A stretch of DNA of 64,000 nucleotides from Streptococcus pneumoniae (GCA_040719455.1 JBFDTN010000001.1:1116001-1180000); one strand, 5' to 3'. Counted from the stretch's first letter, positions 7,663 through 16,713 are shown. Notes: generated by a model not told the origin, from the sequence alone. Translations and numbers: made by a program.

Positions 7663-8976
7663 TTATCGTAGATATTTCTTAATTTGCTTGATTTGCTTTT
7701 TAGATGCTCGAAATATGCGGACCGAGCCATTGACTGGCATGGCAATCGCCTTGGTTGGCAGATAAACCATGGATTTCGCCATTCTCTTGGTCATGGATTC
7801 CTCAGGGTGCAACTCATTGTGAAAGTCTTTGGAAATAGTAGCATCCAAGTAAAATTCATAGACTCGCTTGCCAAAATTCTCAGCTGAAATCTCGTAGAGT
7901 TTCTGATTGAGTTTTTCCGTCTCCATATCTGGAGTAGCCAGCATAGCTTCTAAAATCGCCCCAGCCAAATCCCGTTCCACATAATAAAGCGTGCCAAACA
8001 TCGGATCGTCAATGACATTATCCAAATAGGGATTGCCATGCGCGATAATCGGTGTGCCACTTGCTAGACTTTCAAGATAAGTCAAGCCCTGTGTTTCACT
8101 GGTTGAAGCAGATACAAAAAAGTCTGCTGCCTTATAGTAAAGCGCTGTTTCGCTCGGCGCAATCATGCCTGTAAAGATAACCTTATCCTCAATCCCTAGC
8201 TGTCTTGCCTGCTCTTTTAAATCCGCCGCATACGGACCATCTCCTGCCACCACCAAGCATACATCTTCTTGCTCTTTTAAGACCATAGGCAGAGCTTTAA
8301 GCACAGCTTGAATATTTTTCTCATAAGAAATTCGTGACAGGCTTAGGAGCATCGTCGTTTGATCACGAATGCCCAATCTCTCCCTGAGCTGCGCAATGTG
8401 CTCAGGCGAAATCTCTGGTCGCTCAAACTTGGCTAGCTCAATCCCTGTCGGAATGACCCGTTTTTCTGCCTTAATCTTGTAATTGACTAATAAATCATAA
8501 ACAATTTCACTCGGACAAATCACCCCATCAAGCTCGCTCATAAAGCCACGCGCCATATACTTCACCATACTTGGACGAATCAAGACGCCTTTTGCAATAT
8601 AATGCACATAATCCTCATACTGGGTGTGATAGGTATGTACGACCGGAATCCGCAGTTCTTTGGCAATCCAAATTCCTAGTAATCCCAAGGCAAACTCGGT
8701 CTGCGTATGAATAATATCTAGCTGATATTGGCGTGCAATCTCCAAGGCTTTTGAAAAGCCTCGATAAGCCACACGCCGATCTTTAAATGCAAAAAATGGG
8801 ACACTTGGAATCCGAATAATCTGCCAATCCTCATAGCGATTGACATCCTTATCTGTCGTCGTAAAGATAAAAACCGTGTGCCCTAGCTTTTCTAACTCCG
8901 TTTTAAGCGTGCGGATACTGGTAGCCACCCCTGATACTTGGGGGAAATAGGTATCCGTAAAAAGACCAATTCGCAT
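7663..8976 (-). CDS. GT4 glycosyltransferase, probable glucosyl-diacylglycerol synthase
   Basis: A 437-residue family 4 glycosyltransferase. It begins MRIGLFTDTYFPQVSGVATS, has the acceptor-side HTYHTQYEDYVHY block and the donor-site SETQGLTYLESLASG (E-x7-E) motif near residue 290, and ends in a basic amphipathic tail (RIFRASKKQIKQIKKYLR) suited to membrane attachment. It starts directly after the stop of the cpoA-like gene, so the two are translationally coupled. The pneumococcal homologue of this pair makes mono- and diglycosyl-diacylglycerol, the glycolipid of the membrane and lipoteichoic acid anchor. By that comparison this gene is the alpha-monoglucosyl-DAG synthase (inferred). Confidence 0.85.
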   Translation of the reverse strand: MRIGLFTDTYFPQVSGVATSIRTLKTELEKLGHTVFIFTTTDKDVNRYEDWQIIRIPSVPFFAFKDRRVAYRGFSKALEIARQYQLDIIHTQTEFALGLLGIWIAKELRIPVVHTYHTQYEDYVHYIAKGVLIRPSMVKYMARGFMSELDGVICPSEIVYDLLVNYKIKAEKRVIPTGIELAKFERPEISPEHIAQLRERLGIRDQTTMLLSLSRISYEKNIQAVLKALPMVLKEQEDVCLVVAGDGPYAADLKEQARQLGIEDKVIFTGMIAPSETALYYKAADFFVSASTSETQGLTYLESLASGTPIIAHGNPYLDNVIDDPMFGTLYYVERDLAGAILEAMLATPDMETEKLNQKLYEISAENFGKRVYEFYLDATISKDFHNELHPEESMTKRMAKSMVYLPTKAIAMPVNGSVRIFRASKKQIKQIKKYLR

Positions 8977-9975
8977 CTACATCTCCAATACTGTTTTGTA
9001 AGCCTCCACCAACTGATAGGCAACATCATCAATGGATCTACTTTGGGCGACTTTGTAACCCGCCTCTCTCTTATCAACTTTACCCTCTAAAATCTTGTAA
9101 AGAGACTCCACAAAATCATCAACCGTCTTTCCTAGCTCGGCAGAATTCTCATCAATCCAGCCCCCATAAACGGGAATATCACGTAGAACCACATGTTGGT
9201 AACTAGCAAGGGCTTCTAAGACCACGATACCTTCTGTCTCCTCATAAGAGGGGAAGAAAAAGGCATCACTACCACTCATGGCTCCTTCAAAAACAGCCCC
9301 CTTAAAATACCCTGGAAACTCCACATTTTCAGGATGATTAAAGAGCACCAAATCACGAATTTTCCGTGGAATGATGAGCTTATTGATGCTCCCCAGCCAG
9401 ATAAAACGCACATCTGGCATTCGTTTGGCTACTTCGACAAAATCCTCAATCCCTTTTCGTTTGAAATAAAGCCCTGCACAGACAACAACCTTATCCCCCT
9501 CTTTGATGCCAAAGTGTTTTTTGAACACTTCTTCTTTTCGAGGATCTTTTTGGTATTTTTTGAGGTCAATCCCATTTGATACCGCAACGATCGGCGTCGT
9601 CACCCCGTAACCTTGAATCAAGCGCTTGGAGTATTCAGACGGTGTAATGATAAAATCCGCCTTTTGATACATATGAGTCAGATATTTCCCAAATAAAGAA
9701 GCAAAAAAGTTAGACCCGATAAAGGAATTTTGAAAATCTTCCTTGGTCGAGTGTCCATGCATAATGACCTTTTTTCCCTTCTTTTTTGCCTTGTGGAGGA
9801 GCCGCAGGCTCCCTGGACCATAGGTATTGATATGCACCACATCATAGTCTCCCAACGGATCTGTGGTGTAGGGAATCCCTGCCAAATCAAGAGCTTTCAT
9901 TTGATGATGAAGGGCACGACCAATCCCTGATTTCTCAAGCACAGCCTTGCCTTCTAAATAGAGTAACACTTTCAT
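8977..9975 (-). CDS. cpoA: GT4 glycosyltransferase, CpoA-like diglycosyl-DAG synthase
   Basis: 332 residues from the ATG at 9975. GT4 features are the N-terminal LEKSGIGRALHHQMKAL block, HGHSTKEDF, PSEYSKRLIQGYG, and the C-terminal donor motif EETEGIVVLEALA. CpoA of Streptococcus pneumoniae adds the second sugar to glucosyl-DAG. The adjacent downstream gene is the expected partner. The frame is open up to 10062, but a TATAAT box at 9987-9982 lies only six bases before the 9975 ATG and there is no good ribosome site, so the mRNA may be almost leaderless. An insertion sequence begins about 55 bases upstream. Confidence 0.8.
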   Translation of the reverse strand: MKVLLYLEGKAVLEKSGIGRALHHQMKALDLAGIPYTTDPLGDYDVVHINTYGPGSLRLLHKAKKKGKKVIMHGHSTKEDFQNSFIGSNFFASLFGKYLTHMYQKADFIITPSEYSKRLIQGYGVTTPIVAVSNGIDLKKYQKDPRKEEVFKKHFGIKEGDKVVVCAGLYFKRKGIEDFVEVAKRMPDVRFIWLGSINKLIIPRKIRDLVLFNHPENVEFPGYFKGAVFEGAMSGSDAFFFPSYEETEGIVVLEALASYQHVVLRDIPVYGGWIDENSAELGKTVDDFVESLYKILEGKVDKREAGYKVAQSRSIDDVAYQLVEAYKTVLEM

Positions 9976-9981
9976 AGCTCT

Positions 9982-9987
9982 ATTATA
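9982..9987 (-). promoter_or_regulatory. -10 box immediately before the cpoA-like start codon
   Basis: Minus strand TATAAT followed by AGAGCT and then the ATG. A start site 6-7 bases downstream would coincide with the start codon. The -35 region is weak (AT-rich, no TTGACA). Confidence 0.5.
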
Positions 9988-10021
9988 CCGAAAATTCATC
10001 AAAAATAAAAGAAAGGGCTGA

Positions 10022-10029
10022 GATTTCCC
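10022..10029. repeat. Left target-site duplication of the ISL3-family element
   Basis: GATTTCCC, repeated exactly at 12532-12539 on the other side of the element. Confidence 0.9.
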
Positions 10030-10096
10030 GGCTCTATAATTTCTGTAGTGGGTAACTTCCACTGAAGAGATTATAGGGCTTTTTCAGTGTCTTGAA

Positions 10097-11171
10097 TTTA
10101 CAATATAAGTGCACAATAAAAACTCATAAGATTTTTTCTAGTAAAATAAAACTGAACAAACATCTTACGAAAGGAAATCTTATGAGCTACCATCATTTTA
10201 CCATAGATGAACGAGAAAGTATTCTGATTTATCGTACTAAAGGGATGACCTTTTCTCAAATAGCACGACTATTACATCGGCACCCCTCAAGTATTAGCCG
10301 TGAATTAAAACGTCATTCAAAACAAGGCAACTATTCGCCTAGTAGGGCACAAACAGCTTATCATCTCGCTAAATCGCATTGTGGGCGAAAAAGGAAATTA
10401 GAAATAGACACTGAACTCAGTCAGACCGTCAAGCATCTTTTTCTTGAGTGTCAATGGTCGCCAGAAGAAATTGAGGGGCGATTACGTTTAGAACGAGAAA
10501 GACCCGTCATTAGTTATCAAACCATTTATAGAGCTATCTATCGCGGTCACTTTGACGACACGCCTCTTTCACATGGTGCTCGTGGGGTTGTTCGCAAACT
10601 TCGTCACCATGGTAAAACACGCCATACACAATCCCATGTGGAAAAGCGAGGAAAAATTCCTATTTCTCATACCATTCATGAGAGACCAACAGCAGCTAAT
10701 GAACGCTCGAGAATAGGTGATTGGGAAGCCGATACTGTTGCTGGAAAGACTGGAAAAGCTTGCCTAGTAACACTCACTGATAGGCATTCCCGCTTCCTCA
10801 AAATTCAGAAAGTAGCTGTCAAGAAAAGTAAATTGGTTATAGAAGCCATGGTAAATATGTTAGAGTCCCTACCAAAAGAAACAGTGACTCCTGATAGAGG
10901 TAAGGAATTCTCAGGACATCCTGAACTCACCGAGAAACTAAATGTCGAAGTCTATTTTCCTGATCCTCATGCTCCTTGGCAACGAGGAACAAACGAGAAT
11001 ACAAATGGCTTATTGCGAGAGTATTTTCCAAAAGGAAGTGACTTAACAGAGGTAGAACACTTGATCATTCAGGAATGGGAAGATAAATTAAACAACAGAC
11101 CACGAAAATGTCTAAACTGGAAAACACCTTATGAAATTTTTTATGGGATAAATGTGCACTTAATTTGACAA
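10097..11171 (+). mobile_element. IS30-family insertion sequence nested in the ISL3 element
   Basis: About 1075 bp. Imperfect inverted ends TTTACAATATAAGTGCACA and, inverted from the right, TTGTCAAATTAAGTGCACA (15 of 19 matching). It sits in the leader part of the ISL3 element, upstream of the ISL3 transposase. I could not identify a target duplication with certainty; IS30-type duplications are only 2-3 bp. Confidence 0.8.
10182..11168 (+). CDS. IS30-family transposase
   Basis: 328 residues from the ATG at 10182 (AAGGAAA upstream). The N-terminal helix-turn-helix (MTFSQIARLLHRHPSSISRE) is typical, and the DDE catalytic block contains GDWEADTV, TPDRGKEFSGH and a C-terminal REYFPKGSD...NNRPRKCLNWKTPYE, the standard IS30 signature. 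The frame is complete with no break, so the element may still be active. The frame is open upstream to 10092, but that part overlaps the terminal repeat. Confidence 0.95.
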   Translation: MSYHHFTIDERESILIYRTKGMTFSQIARLLHRHPSSISRELKRHSKQGNYSPSRAQTAYHLAKSHCGRKRKLEIDTELSQTVKHLFLECQWSPEEIEGRLRLERERPVISYQTIYRAIYRGHFDDTPLSHGARGVVRKLRHHGKTRHTQSHVEKRGKIPISHTIHERPTAANERSRIGDWEADTVAGKTGKACLVTLTDRHSRFLKIQKVAVKKSKLVIEAMVNMLESLPKETVTPDRGKEFSGHPELTEKLNVEVYFPDPHAPWQRGTNENTNGLLREYFPKGSDLTEVEHLIIQEWEDKLNNRPRKCLNWKTPYEIFYGINVHLI

Positions 11172-11241
11172 TTCGCCGTAGAAAAAAAGTCCCATATAAT
11201 CTATAATGAAAAGCGACGAAACTCACATTAGAAAGAATCAT

Positions 11242-12501
11242 ATGGAACGACTTAATAATACCACAAATCTTATCGGAATAAAAGATAAAAATATCACCAT
11301 CACTTCTGCTTACAAGTCTAAATCCCATATCCTCATTCAAGCAACCTTAGATTATCCTGCTCCTCCTTGTCCTCACTGCCAAGGAAAGATGATAAAATAT
11401 GACTTCCAACGAGAATCCTCTATTCCTATGCTTGATATTCAAGGATTTCCTACTCTTCTAAAACTGAGAAAACGCCGCTTTAAATGCAAGTGTTGTCTAC
11501 GTGTATCCGTTTCTCAAACGCCTCTCGTCAAGAAACATCATCAAATTTCTCAACCTATCTGGGATAAAATCACTCAACTACATACGGAAAAACTAACGAA
11601 CTCCGATATTGCTAGAAGACTTCATATCTCTGTCTCTGTGGTACAGAGAAAACTGAATCAATTCTCCTTCAAGGAACAGTTCTCACAATTACCTAAAATC
11701 CTCTCGTGGGATGAATTCTCTCGAAATAAGGGAAAGCTGGCATTTATCGCTCAGGATTTTCAGACCAAAAAGATTATCACTATTCTTGAGAATAATCGGC
11801 AAACAACCATTAAAAACTACTTCCTCAAATACACGAGAGAGATGAGGGAAAACGTCAAAGTCGTAACTATGGATATGGCTGGAAACTACATCCCCATCAT
11901 TAACTTCTTATTCCCGAAAGCAAAGATTGTCCTGGATCGTTTCCATATTATGCAGCACCTGAGCAGAGCTATGATGTCCACGCGAATTGCCATTATGAAG
12001 AACTGTAACAAGGGTTCTCTTCCTTATCGTGCTATGAAACATCATTGGAGAATCCTCCAAAAGGACAGCCGAAAACTCTCTAACAAACTCTTTTATTCTC
12101 GAACCTTTAGACAAACCTTAACCCCTAGAGAAGTGGTTCAAAAGACCTTAGACTTGTCAGAGGAACTAAGGCACTATTATAACCTGTATCAACTCTTGCT
12201 TTTCCATTTTCAGGAGAAGAACAGCGAGGCATTCTTCGGACTGATAGAAGACTATTTACCTACTGTGAATTCTACTTTCAAAACAGTCTTTACAACCTTT
12301 CTCAAATACAGACAATACATTACCAATGCAATTGAATTACCTTATTCAAACGCTAAGCTAGAAGCTACTAACAAACTTATCAAAGACATCAAACGACAAG
12401 CTTTTGGTTTTAAAAACTTTAAAAACTTCAAAGCTAAAATTCTCATCGCTTTAAACATACAAAAAGAGAGAACCAACCTGATTCTCTCTCGTATGGGGTA
12501 A
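11242..12501 (+). CDS. ISL3-family transposase
   Basis: About 419 residues from the ATG at 11242; an in-frame alternative starts at 11206. The N-terminal zinc finger CPHCQGKM...CKCCLR is followed by a helix-turn-helix region (LTNSDIARRLHISVSVVQRKL). The DDE residues are visible in VTMDMAGNY, VLDRFHIMQHL and NAKLEATNKLIKDIKRQAFG. The frame is intact. The IS30 element lies just upstream, so it may have separated the gene from its own promoter. Confidence 0.95.
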   Translation: MERLNNTTNLIGIKDKNITITSAYKSKSHILIQATLDYPAPPCPHCQGKMIKYDFQRESSIPMLDIQGFPTLLKLRKRRFKCKCCLRVSVSQTPLVKKHHQISQPIWDKITQLHTEKLTNSDIARRLHISVSVVQRKLNQFSFKEQFSQLPKILSWDEFSRNKGKLAFIAQDFQTKKIITILENNRQTTIKNYFLKYTREMRENVKVVTMDMAGNYIPIINFLFPKAKIVLDRFHIMQHLSRAMMSTRIAIMKNCNKGSLPYRAMKHHWRILQKDSRKLSNKLFYSRTFRQTLTPREVVQKTLDLSEELRHYYNLYQLLLFHFQEKNSEAFFGLIEDYLPTVNSTFKTVFTTFLKYRQYITNAIELPYSNAKLEATNKLIKDIKRQAFGFKNFKNFKAKILIALNIQKERTNLILSRMG

Positions 12502-12531
12502 TACTTCACCCACTACAGTTGACAAAGTGCC

Positions 12532-12539
12532 GATTTCCC
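12532..12539. repeat. Right target-site duplication of the ISL3-family element
   Basis: GATTTCCC, identical to 10022-10029. It also marks the loop of the former ccpA terminator. Confidence 0.9.
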
Positions 12540-12557
12540 CTCAAAGCCCTGATGTTC

Positions 12558-13562
12558 TTATTTTTTAGTGGATTTACGCTCGACAATGCTGTGAGCAAGC
12601 AGAACCTCGCGCTCTTCCAACTCTTCCTTGTGCATAATCTTTGTCAGCATCCGCATACTAATCGCTCCCAAATCATACAAAGGTTGACCGATCGTCGTCA
12701 TATTTGGACGCGTGAAGCGTGACACTTGCGTATCGTCACTCGTGATAATTTCAAAATCTTCTGGAATGTTGACACCATGGTCAGACAAGCCGTTTAAGAG
12801 TCCTGCTGCCAGCTCATCACCTGTAACAAAGGCTGCTGTTGCCTTTGAAGCAATCACGCGCTCTGCTAGCTGGTAGCCATCATCATAGCTATACTTGGAC
12901 TCAAAAACCAAACCTTCGCTATAGGTCAATTTTTCCTTTTTCAAGGCCGCTTTATAGCCTGACAAGCGAATCTTGCCATTGATGTCATCCACCAAAGGTC
13001 CAGATACAAAAGCAATCTTCTCATTGCGCTCTGCCAACATACTTACCGCATCAATCGTTGCTTGCTTGTAGTCAATATTGACACTTGGTAATTGATGTTC
13101 GATATCTACCGTCCCTGCAAGAACCACTGGTGTGCGTGAACGAGAAAATTCAGAACGAATCTTATCGCTCAAATGATAGCCCATAAAAATGATGCCATCC
13201 ACCTGCTTTGAAAAGAGGGTGTTGACCACAGAGACTTCCTTATCATCGTCCTCATCGCTATTTGCAAGGACAATATTATACTTATACATCTCAGCAATAT
13301 CATCAATTCCTTTAGCAAGGGTTGAGAAATAACTGCTAATGATATTTGGAATCACAACGCCGACAGTTGTCGTTTTCTTACTTGCGAGGCCACGCGCCAC
13401 CGCATTCGGTCGATAATCCAAGCGATCAATGACTTCCAAGACTTTCTTACGTGTGTTTTCCTTCACATTTTTATTTCCATTGACAACACGACTGACCGTT
13501 GCCATGGAAACTCCTGCTTCACGGGCGACATCGTAAATCGTTACTGTATCGTCTGTATTCAT
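12558..13562 (-). CDS. ccpA: Catabolite control protein A
   Basis: LacI/GalR-family regulator of carbon catabolite control; with HPr-Ser46-P it binds cre sites. 334 residues. The N-terminal helix-turn-helix VTIYDVAREAGVSMATVSRV is followed by the hinge (PNAVARGLASKKTTTVGV) and the periplasmic-binding-protein-like core. It is divergent from pepQ, the arrangement known in streptococci. Two cre-like dyads lie in its promoter and leader, suggesting autoregulation. Its natural terminator has been split by the ISL3 element, so readthrough antisense to the transposases is possible. Confidence 0.97.
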   Translation of the reverse strand: MNTDDTVTIYDVAREAGVSMATVSRVVNGNKNVKENTRKKVLEVIDRLDYRPNAVARGLASKKTTTVGVVIPNIISSYFSTLAKGIDDIAEMYKYNIVLANSDEDDDKEVSVVNTLFSKQVDGIIFMGYHLSDKIRSEFSRSRTPVVLAGTVDIEHQLPSVNIDYKQATIDAVSMLAERNEKIAFVSGPLVDDINGKIRLSGYKAALKKEKLTYSEGLVFESKYSYDDGYQLAERVIASKATAAFVTGDELAAGLLNGLSDHGVNIPEDFEIITSDDTQVSRFTRPNMTTIGQPLYDLGAISMRMLTKIMHKEELEEREVLLAHSIVERKSTKK

Positions 13563-13586
13563 TTCGTTTCCTTTCTTTTTTATTCA

Positions 13587-13648
13587 TGAAAATACCGTTT
13601 TCACATTCCTACCACAACCATTTTACCATGGATTGGAAACACTTTCAA
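13587..13648 (-). promoter_or_regulatory. ccpA promoter region with two cre-like dyads
   Basis: Minus strand: -35 TTGAAA (13648-13643), 17-base spacer, -10 TAAAAT (13625-13620). TGGAAACACTTTCA (13634-13647) resembles a cre and overlaps the -35 and spacer. TGAAAATACCGTTTTCA (13587-13603) is a longer dyad in the leader. Confidence 0.7.
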
Positions 13649-14019
13649 GCATTTTAGTGTTTTTTAGAAAAAAAGTAATAAAAACGAAAATATTTGGAAA
13701 ATAATAAGAAAACGGCAGAAACAAAGTAAGGCTCCCTACTAGAGAGTAGAAAATCTAGCAGAGCTAAAGCTAATGGTAAGGACTGGCTTGGGCTTACTTA
13801 CCTTACTTGTGCAACGTTCAATTTTTTATAGTGATAGAAAGATAGGTTTCTAGCTTCTTTATGAATCAGCATAGCCCTCACTTCTGCATCTCAAAAAAAT
13901 CCTGCTGAACAGCTCCCCTGAGTCTCCTTTTCTTCTTTTATTTTCTACTATTTTTCGAAAAATCCTTGATTTTTCAGTCATTTTCTGCCAAAATGAAAGA
14001 GTAGAAAGAAGGTACTCTT
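13649..14019. other. Intergenic region upstream of pepQ
   Basis: No gene found. Around 13780-13806 a GGTAAG ... CTTACC pair could form a long-range hairpin. A possible plus-strand pepQ promoter is TTGATT (near 13964), 17 bases, CAAAAT; a ribosome site AAGAAGG precedes the ATG at 14020. I do not recognise a known small RNA. Confidence 0.4.
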
Positions 14020-15102
14020 ATGACCAAAATCAATGATATTCTAACTCAGTTGCAATCAGCCGATTTGGACATGGCTGTCTTTTCTGACCCTGTTTCCATC
14101 AACTACCTGACAGGCTTTTACAGCGACCCGCACGAACGCCAAATGTTCCTCTTTATTAGTCCAGATAGCGCACCGCTCCTTTTTGTGCCAGCACTTGATG
14201 CTGAGCGGGCACGCCAGACCGTTGATTTTGCGGTAGTTGGCTATGTAGATTCAGAAAGTCCGTGGGCGAAAATCAAAGCTGCACTACCATCTAACAACTG
14301 CAAGCGTATTGGACTTGAATTTGACAACCTCATTCTCACCAAGTATCAAGGTTTGAAAACAGTATTTGAACATGCTGAATTTGACAATCTCGCGCCAATC
14401 ATCAACCGCATGCGCTTGATTAAATCAGCCGATGAAATTCAAAAAATGATGATTGCTGGAAAATGGGCTGACAAGGCCGTACAAATCGGCTTTGACGCTA
14501 TTTCACTGGAAAAGACCGAGACGGACATCATCGCAGAAATTGAATTTGCCATGAAACGTGAAGGGCTTGAAATGAGCTTTGAAACCATGGTCTTAACAGG
14601 AGATAACGCTGCCAATCCTCACGGTATTCCTGGTCCTCACAAGGTGGAAAACAATGCCCTCCTCCTCTTTGACCTTGGGGTCATGGCAAATGGCTATGCC
14701 AGCGACATGACCAGAACCGTAGCAGTTGGTCAGCCTGATCAATTCAAAAAAGATATCTACCAGCTCACACTTGAAGCCCAAGAAGCTGCGCTTGCCATGA
14801 TTAAACCAGGTGTGACAGCGCATGACGTTGACCGTGCAGCTCGTGAAGTGATTGAAAAAGCGGGCTACGGTGAGTATTTCAACCACCGCCTAGGACACGG
14901 AATCGGCATGGATGTTCACGAATTTCCGTCAATTATGGAAGGAAATGACCTCGTGCTTGAAGAAGGCATGTGCTTCTCAGTTGAGCCAGGTATCTACATC
15001 CCAGGCAAGGTCGGTGTCCGCATTGAAGACTGCGGTGTCATAACCAAAAACGGCTTTGAAGTCTTCACCGACACAAGCAAGGATTTGTTGTATTTTGGAT
15101 AA
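14020..15102 (+). CDS. pepQ: Xaa-Pro dipeptidase PepQ
   Basis: Cytoplasmic M24 metallopeptidase that splits X-Pro dipeptides in nutrition. 360 residues: creatinase-like N-terminal domain, then a pita-bread catalytic domain. Metal ligands are visible in LLFDLGVMANGYASDMTRT (two Asp), HRLGHGIGMDVHE (His), CFSVEPGIY (Glu) and VRIEDCGVI (Glu). Divergent from ccpA, as expected for this pair. The next gene begins 5 bases after the stop. Confidence 0.96.
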   Translation: MTKINDILTQLQSADLDMAVFSDPVSINYLTGFYSDPHERQMFLFISPDSAPLLFVPALDAERARQTVDFAVVGYVDSESPWAKIKAALPSNNCKRIGLEFDNLILTKYQGLKTVFEHAEFDNLAPIINRMRLIKSADEIQKMMIAGKWADKAVQIGFDAISLEKTETDIIAEIEFAMKREGLEMSFETMVLTGDNAANPHGIPGPHKVENNALLLFDLGVMANGYASDMTRTVAVGQPDQFKKDIYQLTLEAQEAALAMIKPGVTAHDVDRAAREVIEKAGYGEYFNHRLGHGIGMDVHEFPSIMEGNDLVLEEGMCFSVEPGIYIPGKVGVRIEDCGVITKNGFEVFTDTSKDLLYFG

Positions 15103-15107
15103 GGGAT

Positions 15108-15620
15108 ATGTTTGAAACACTCGATTGTTCCACTCTTGGTTCTGCTTTTCACATCAAGCAGGTCAACTTGGAGCAGCTGGATGAGGTCCTCGCACTCTAC
15201 CAAACCAATCCGCTTTATTTTAAGCATTGCCCACCAGAGTCCAGTAGGGAAAGTGCAAGGGAGGAGTTGACCAATTATCCTGCCTCCAGTAGCCCTAATA
15301 AGAAATACTATCTCGGTTGCTGGCAAGGTGAGCAGCTAGTCGCTGTTATGGATGTGGGGCTGGATTATCCGACAGACAGGACTGCCTGGATTGGCCTGTT
15401 TATGGTGCATGCTCAGCATCAGTACACAGGATTTGGTATCAAACTCTTTTACCTCTTGCAGGATTTGCTCGCTAGAGCTAACTACCATGAACTCCAACTC
15501 GCCTATGTCAAAACCTATCCAGAAGCCACCCATTTCTGGACAAAAGTCGGCTTTGAACCAATCGGGGGCAAAGTCCAGCAAGGCCCTCTTTATCTAGTTG
15601 TAGCTCAAAAGAGGATATAA
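15108..15620 (+). CDS. GNAT-family N-acetyltransferase
   Basis: 170 residues. The acetyl-CoA-binding part is seen as AWIGLFMVHAQHQYTGFGIKL (the motif A region, with a degenerate Q/RxxGxG/A) followed by LAYVKTYPEATHFWTKVGFEP, the typical GNAT C-terminal strand. The N-terminus is acceptor-specific and not assignable. It lies 5 bases after pepQ and shares its terminator, so it is co-transcribed. Substrate unknown. Confidence 0.85.
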   Translation: MFETLDCSTLGSAFHIKQVNLEQLDEVLALYQTNPLYFKHCPPESSRESAREELTNYPASSSPNKKYYLGCWQGEQLVAVMDVGLDYPTDRTAWIGLFMVHAQHQYTGFGIKLFYLLQDLLARANYHELQLAYVKTYPEATHFWTKVGFEPIGGKVQQGPLYLVVAQKRI

Positions 15621-15626
15621 ACAGAC

Positions 15627-15660
15627 ACTCCGAATGAGAACCGTCTCTTCGGAGTTTTTT
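15627..15660 (+). terminator. Terminator of the pepQ-GNAT operon
   Basis: Stem ACTCCGAA / TTCGGAGT with a 12-13-base loop, followed by TTTTTT on the plus strand. Confidence 0.85.
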
Positions 15661-15687
15661 CACGAGCTTGAATAGGCAAAAGTGAGT

Positions 15688-15863
15688 GGGAGTGGGACAA
15701 AAAGTACCCGACCTCGTTACATTTTGTAGTTCTAACAGTTTGACGCAGTAGTTGTCGGGCTTGTAAAACATTGATAAATCAATATTCTACAAGCCGCGTC
15801 AACCTTGCGGGGGTGGGACTACAAAATCGATTTCTTCGAAATCACGATTTTTGTCCCACTCCC
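15688..15863. repeat. Dispersed repeat family 2, long copy
   Basis: 176 bp with perfect 16-bp inverted ends GGGAGTGGGACAAAAA / TTTTTGTCCCACTCCC. The inside holds a second inverted region (GTTTGACGCAGTAGTTG, CTTGTAAAACATTGATAA, CCTTGCGGGGGTGGGA) that reappears reversed at 53990-54085. The right part (ATCGATTTCTTCGAAATCACG) is a hairpin that can terminate the gene at 15870. Confidence 0.8.
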
Positions 15864-15869
15864 TTTTCC

Positions 15870-16703
15870 TTATTTCAAAAAAGAGAGTAATTCTTTTGAA
15901 AATTCATCTGCATTCTGAAAAATAGAGCCGTGACCTGCATTCGGATAAATAATTAGTTTACTTCCTTTGATTTTCCCATGCATGTCATAAGAATTTTCAG
16001 TCGGCACCTGCATGTCCTTGTCCCCATTGACAATCAAGGTTGGTTGCGTGATATGACGCAAATCATCCTCAGCAGCTTTTCCCCAACGCTTTATGGCCTT
16101 TAATTGGGTTAGGAAACCAGACACTTTCATCTCCTTATCCGCATGGGCTTCACTTCTTGCGGCCATACGACCCAACACTTTCTCGGCTTCTCTCTTACCT
16201 TGTTCATCATGATTATAGAAGATATAGCGTTTAGGATCCACACGTTCAAGACCAGCTCTTAGCATATAGCGGAAGGTTTTCCCTGTCACCTGATCCATTT
16301 CTTTTCCACCACGTGGGCCAGTTCCTGCTAAAATCAAGCGCTGAACCATATCAGGATGGAAGCGTACAATTTCTTGAGCAATCATTCCACCCATAGAAAG
16401 CCCCAGTAGGTTTATCCGCTCATACCCCAATGCATGGATGATACGAATTGCCTGCTCTGCCATACCAGGAATGGTAGCTGCAACCTTTCCTTGGCTAGCT
16501 CCTACACCAGGTAAATCCAAGACAATTAGGTGCTGCTGCTCCGCAATCAAATCGAGTAATTTAGGATCCCAATTATCTAATGTTGCTGCTAAATGTACCA
16601 ACATGACTAGAGGCAAATCTGACTTTCCTTTCCCAAGTTCTCGATAAGCGATTCTCTCACCCGCTACTTCTACATATTGATTTTTTGTTGTGATATAAGA
16701 CAT
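15870..16703 (-). CDS. Alpha/beta hydrolase
   Basis: 277-residue alpha/beta-hydrolase fold protein without signal peptide. The nucleophile elbow is GLSMGG (Ser103), the oxyanion region is VMLVHLAATLDNWDP, and the acid and base residues fit NGDKDMQVP and NAGHGS near the C-terminus. Substrate not predictable. It lies 10 bases after the MDR oxidoreductase on the same strand and is probably co-transcribed with it. Confidence 0.88.
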   Translation of the reverse strand: MSYITTKNQYVEVAGERIAYRELGKGKSDLPLVMLVHLAATLDNWDPKLLDLIAEQQHLIVLDLPGVGASQGKVAATIPGMAEQAIRIIHALGYERINLLGLSMGGMIAQEIVRFHPDMVQRLILAGTGPRGGKEMDQVTGKTFRYMLRAGLERVDPKRYIFYNHDEQGKREAEKVLGRMAARSEAHADKEMKVSGFLTQLKAIKRWGKAAEDDLRHITQPTLIVNGDKDMQVPTENSYDMHGKIKGSKLIIYPNAGHGSIFQNADEFSKELLSFLK

Positions 16704-16713
16704 ACTATCCTGC

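Larger units (their letters stand above)
10030..12531 (+). mobile_element. ISL3-family insertion sequence carrying a nested IS30-family element
   Basis: Ends are imperfect inverted repeats: GGCTCTATAATTTCTGTAGT on the left and, inverted, GGCACTTTGTCAACTGTAGT on the right, both continuing into GGGT. An exact 8-bp duplication GATTTCCC flanks the element. Removing the nested IS30 element leaves about 1.43 kb, the usual ISL3 size, with one transposase gene at 11242-12501. The target was the loop of the ccpA terminator: AGGGCTTTGAG is at 12550-12540 and CTCAGCCCT at 10022-10014 on the minus strand, now 2.5 kb apart. Confidence 0.92.
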
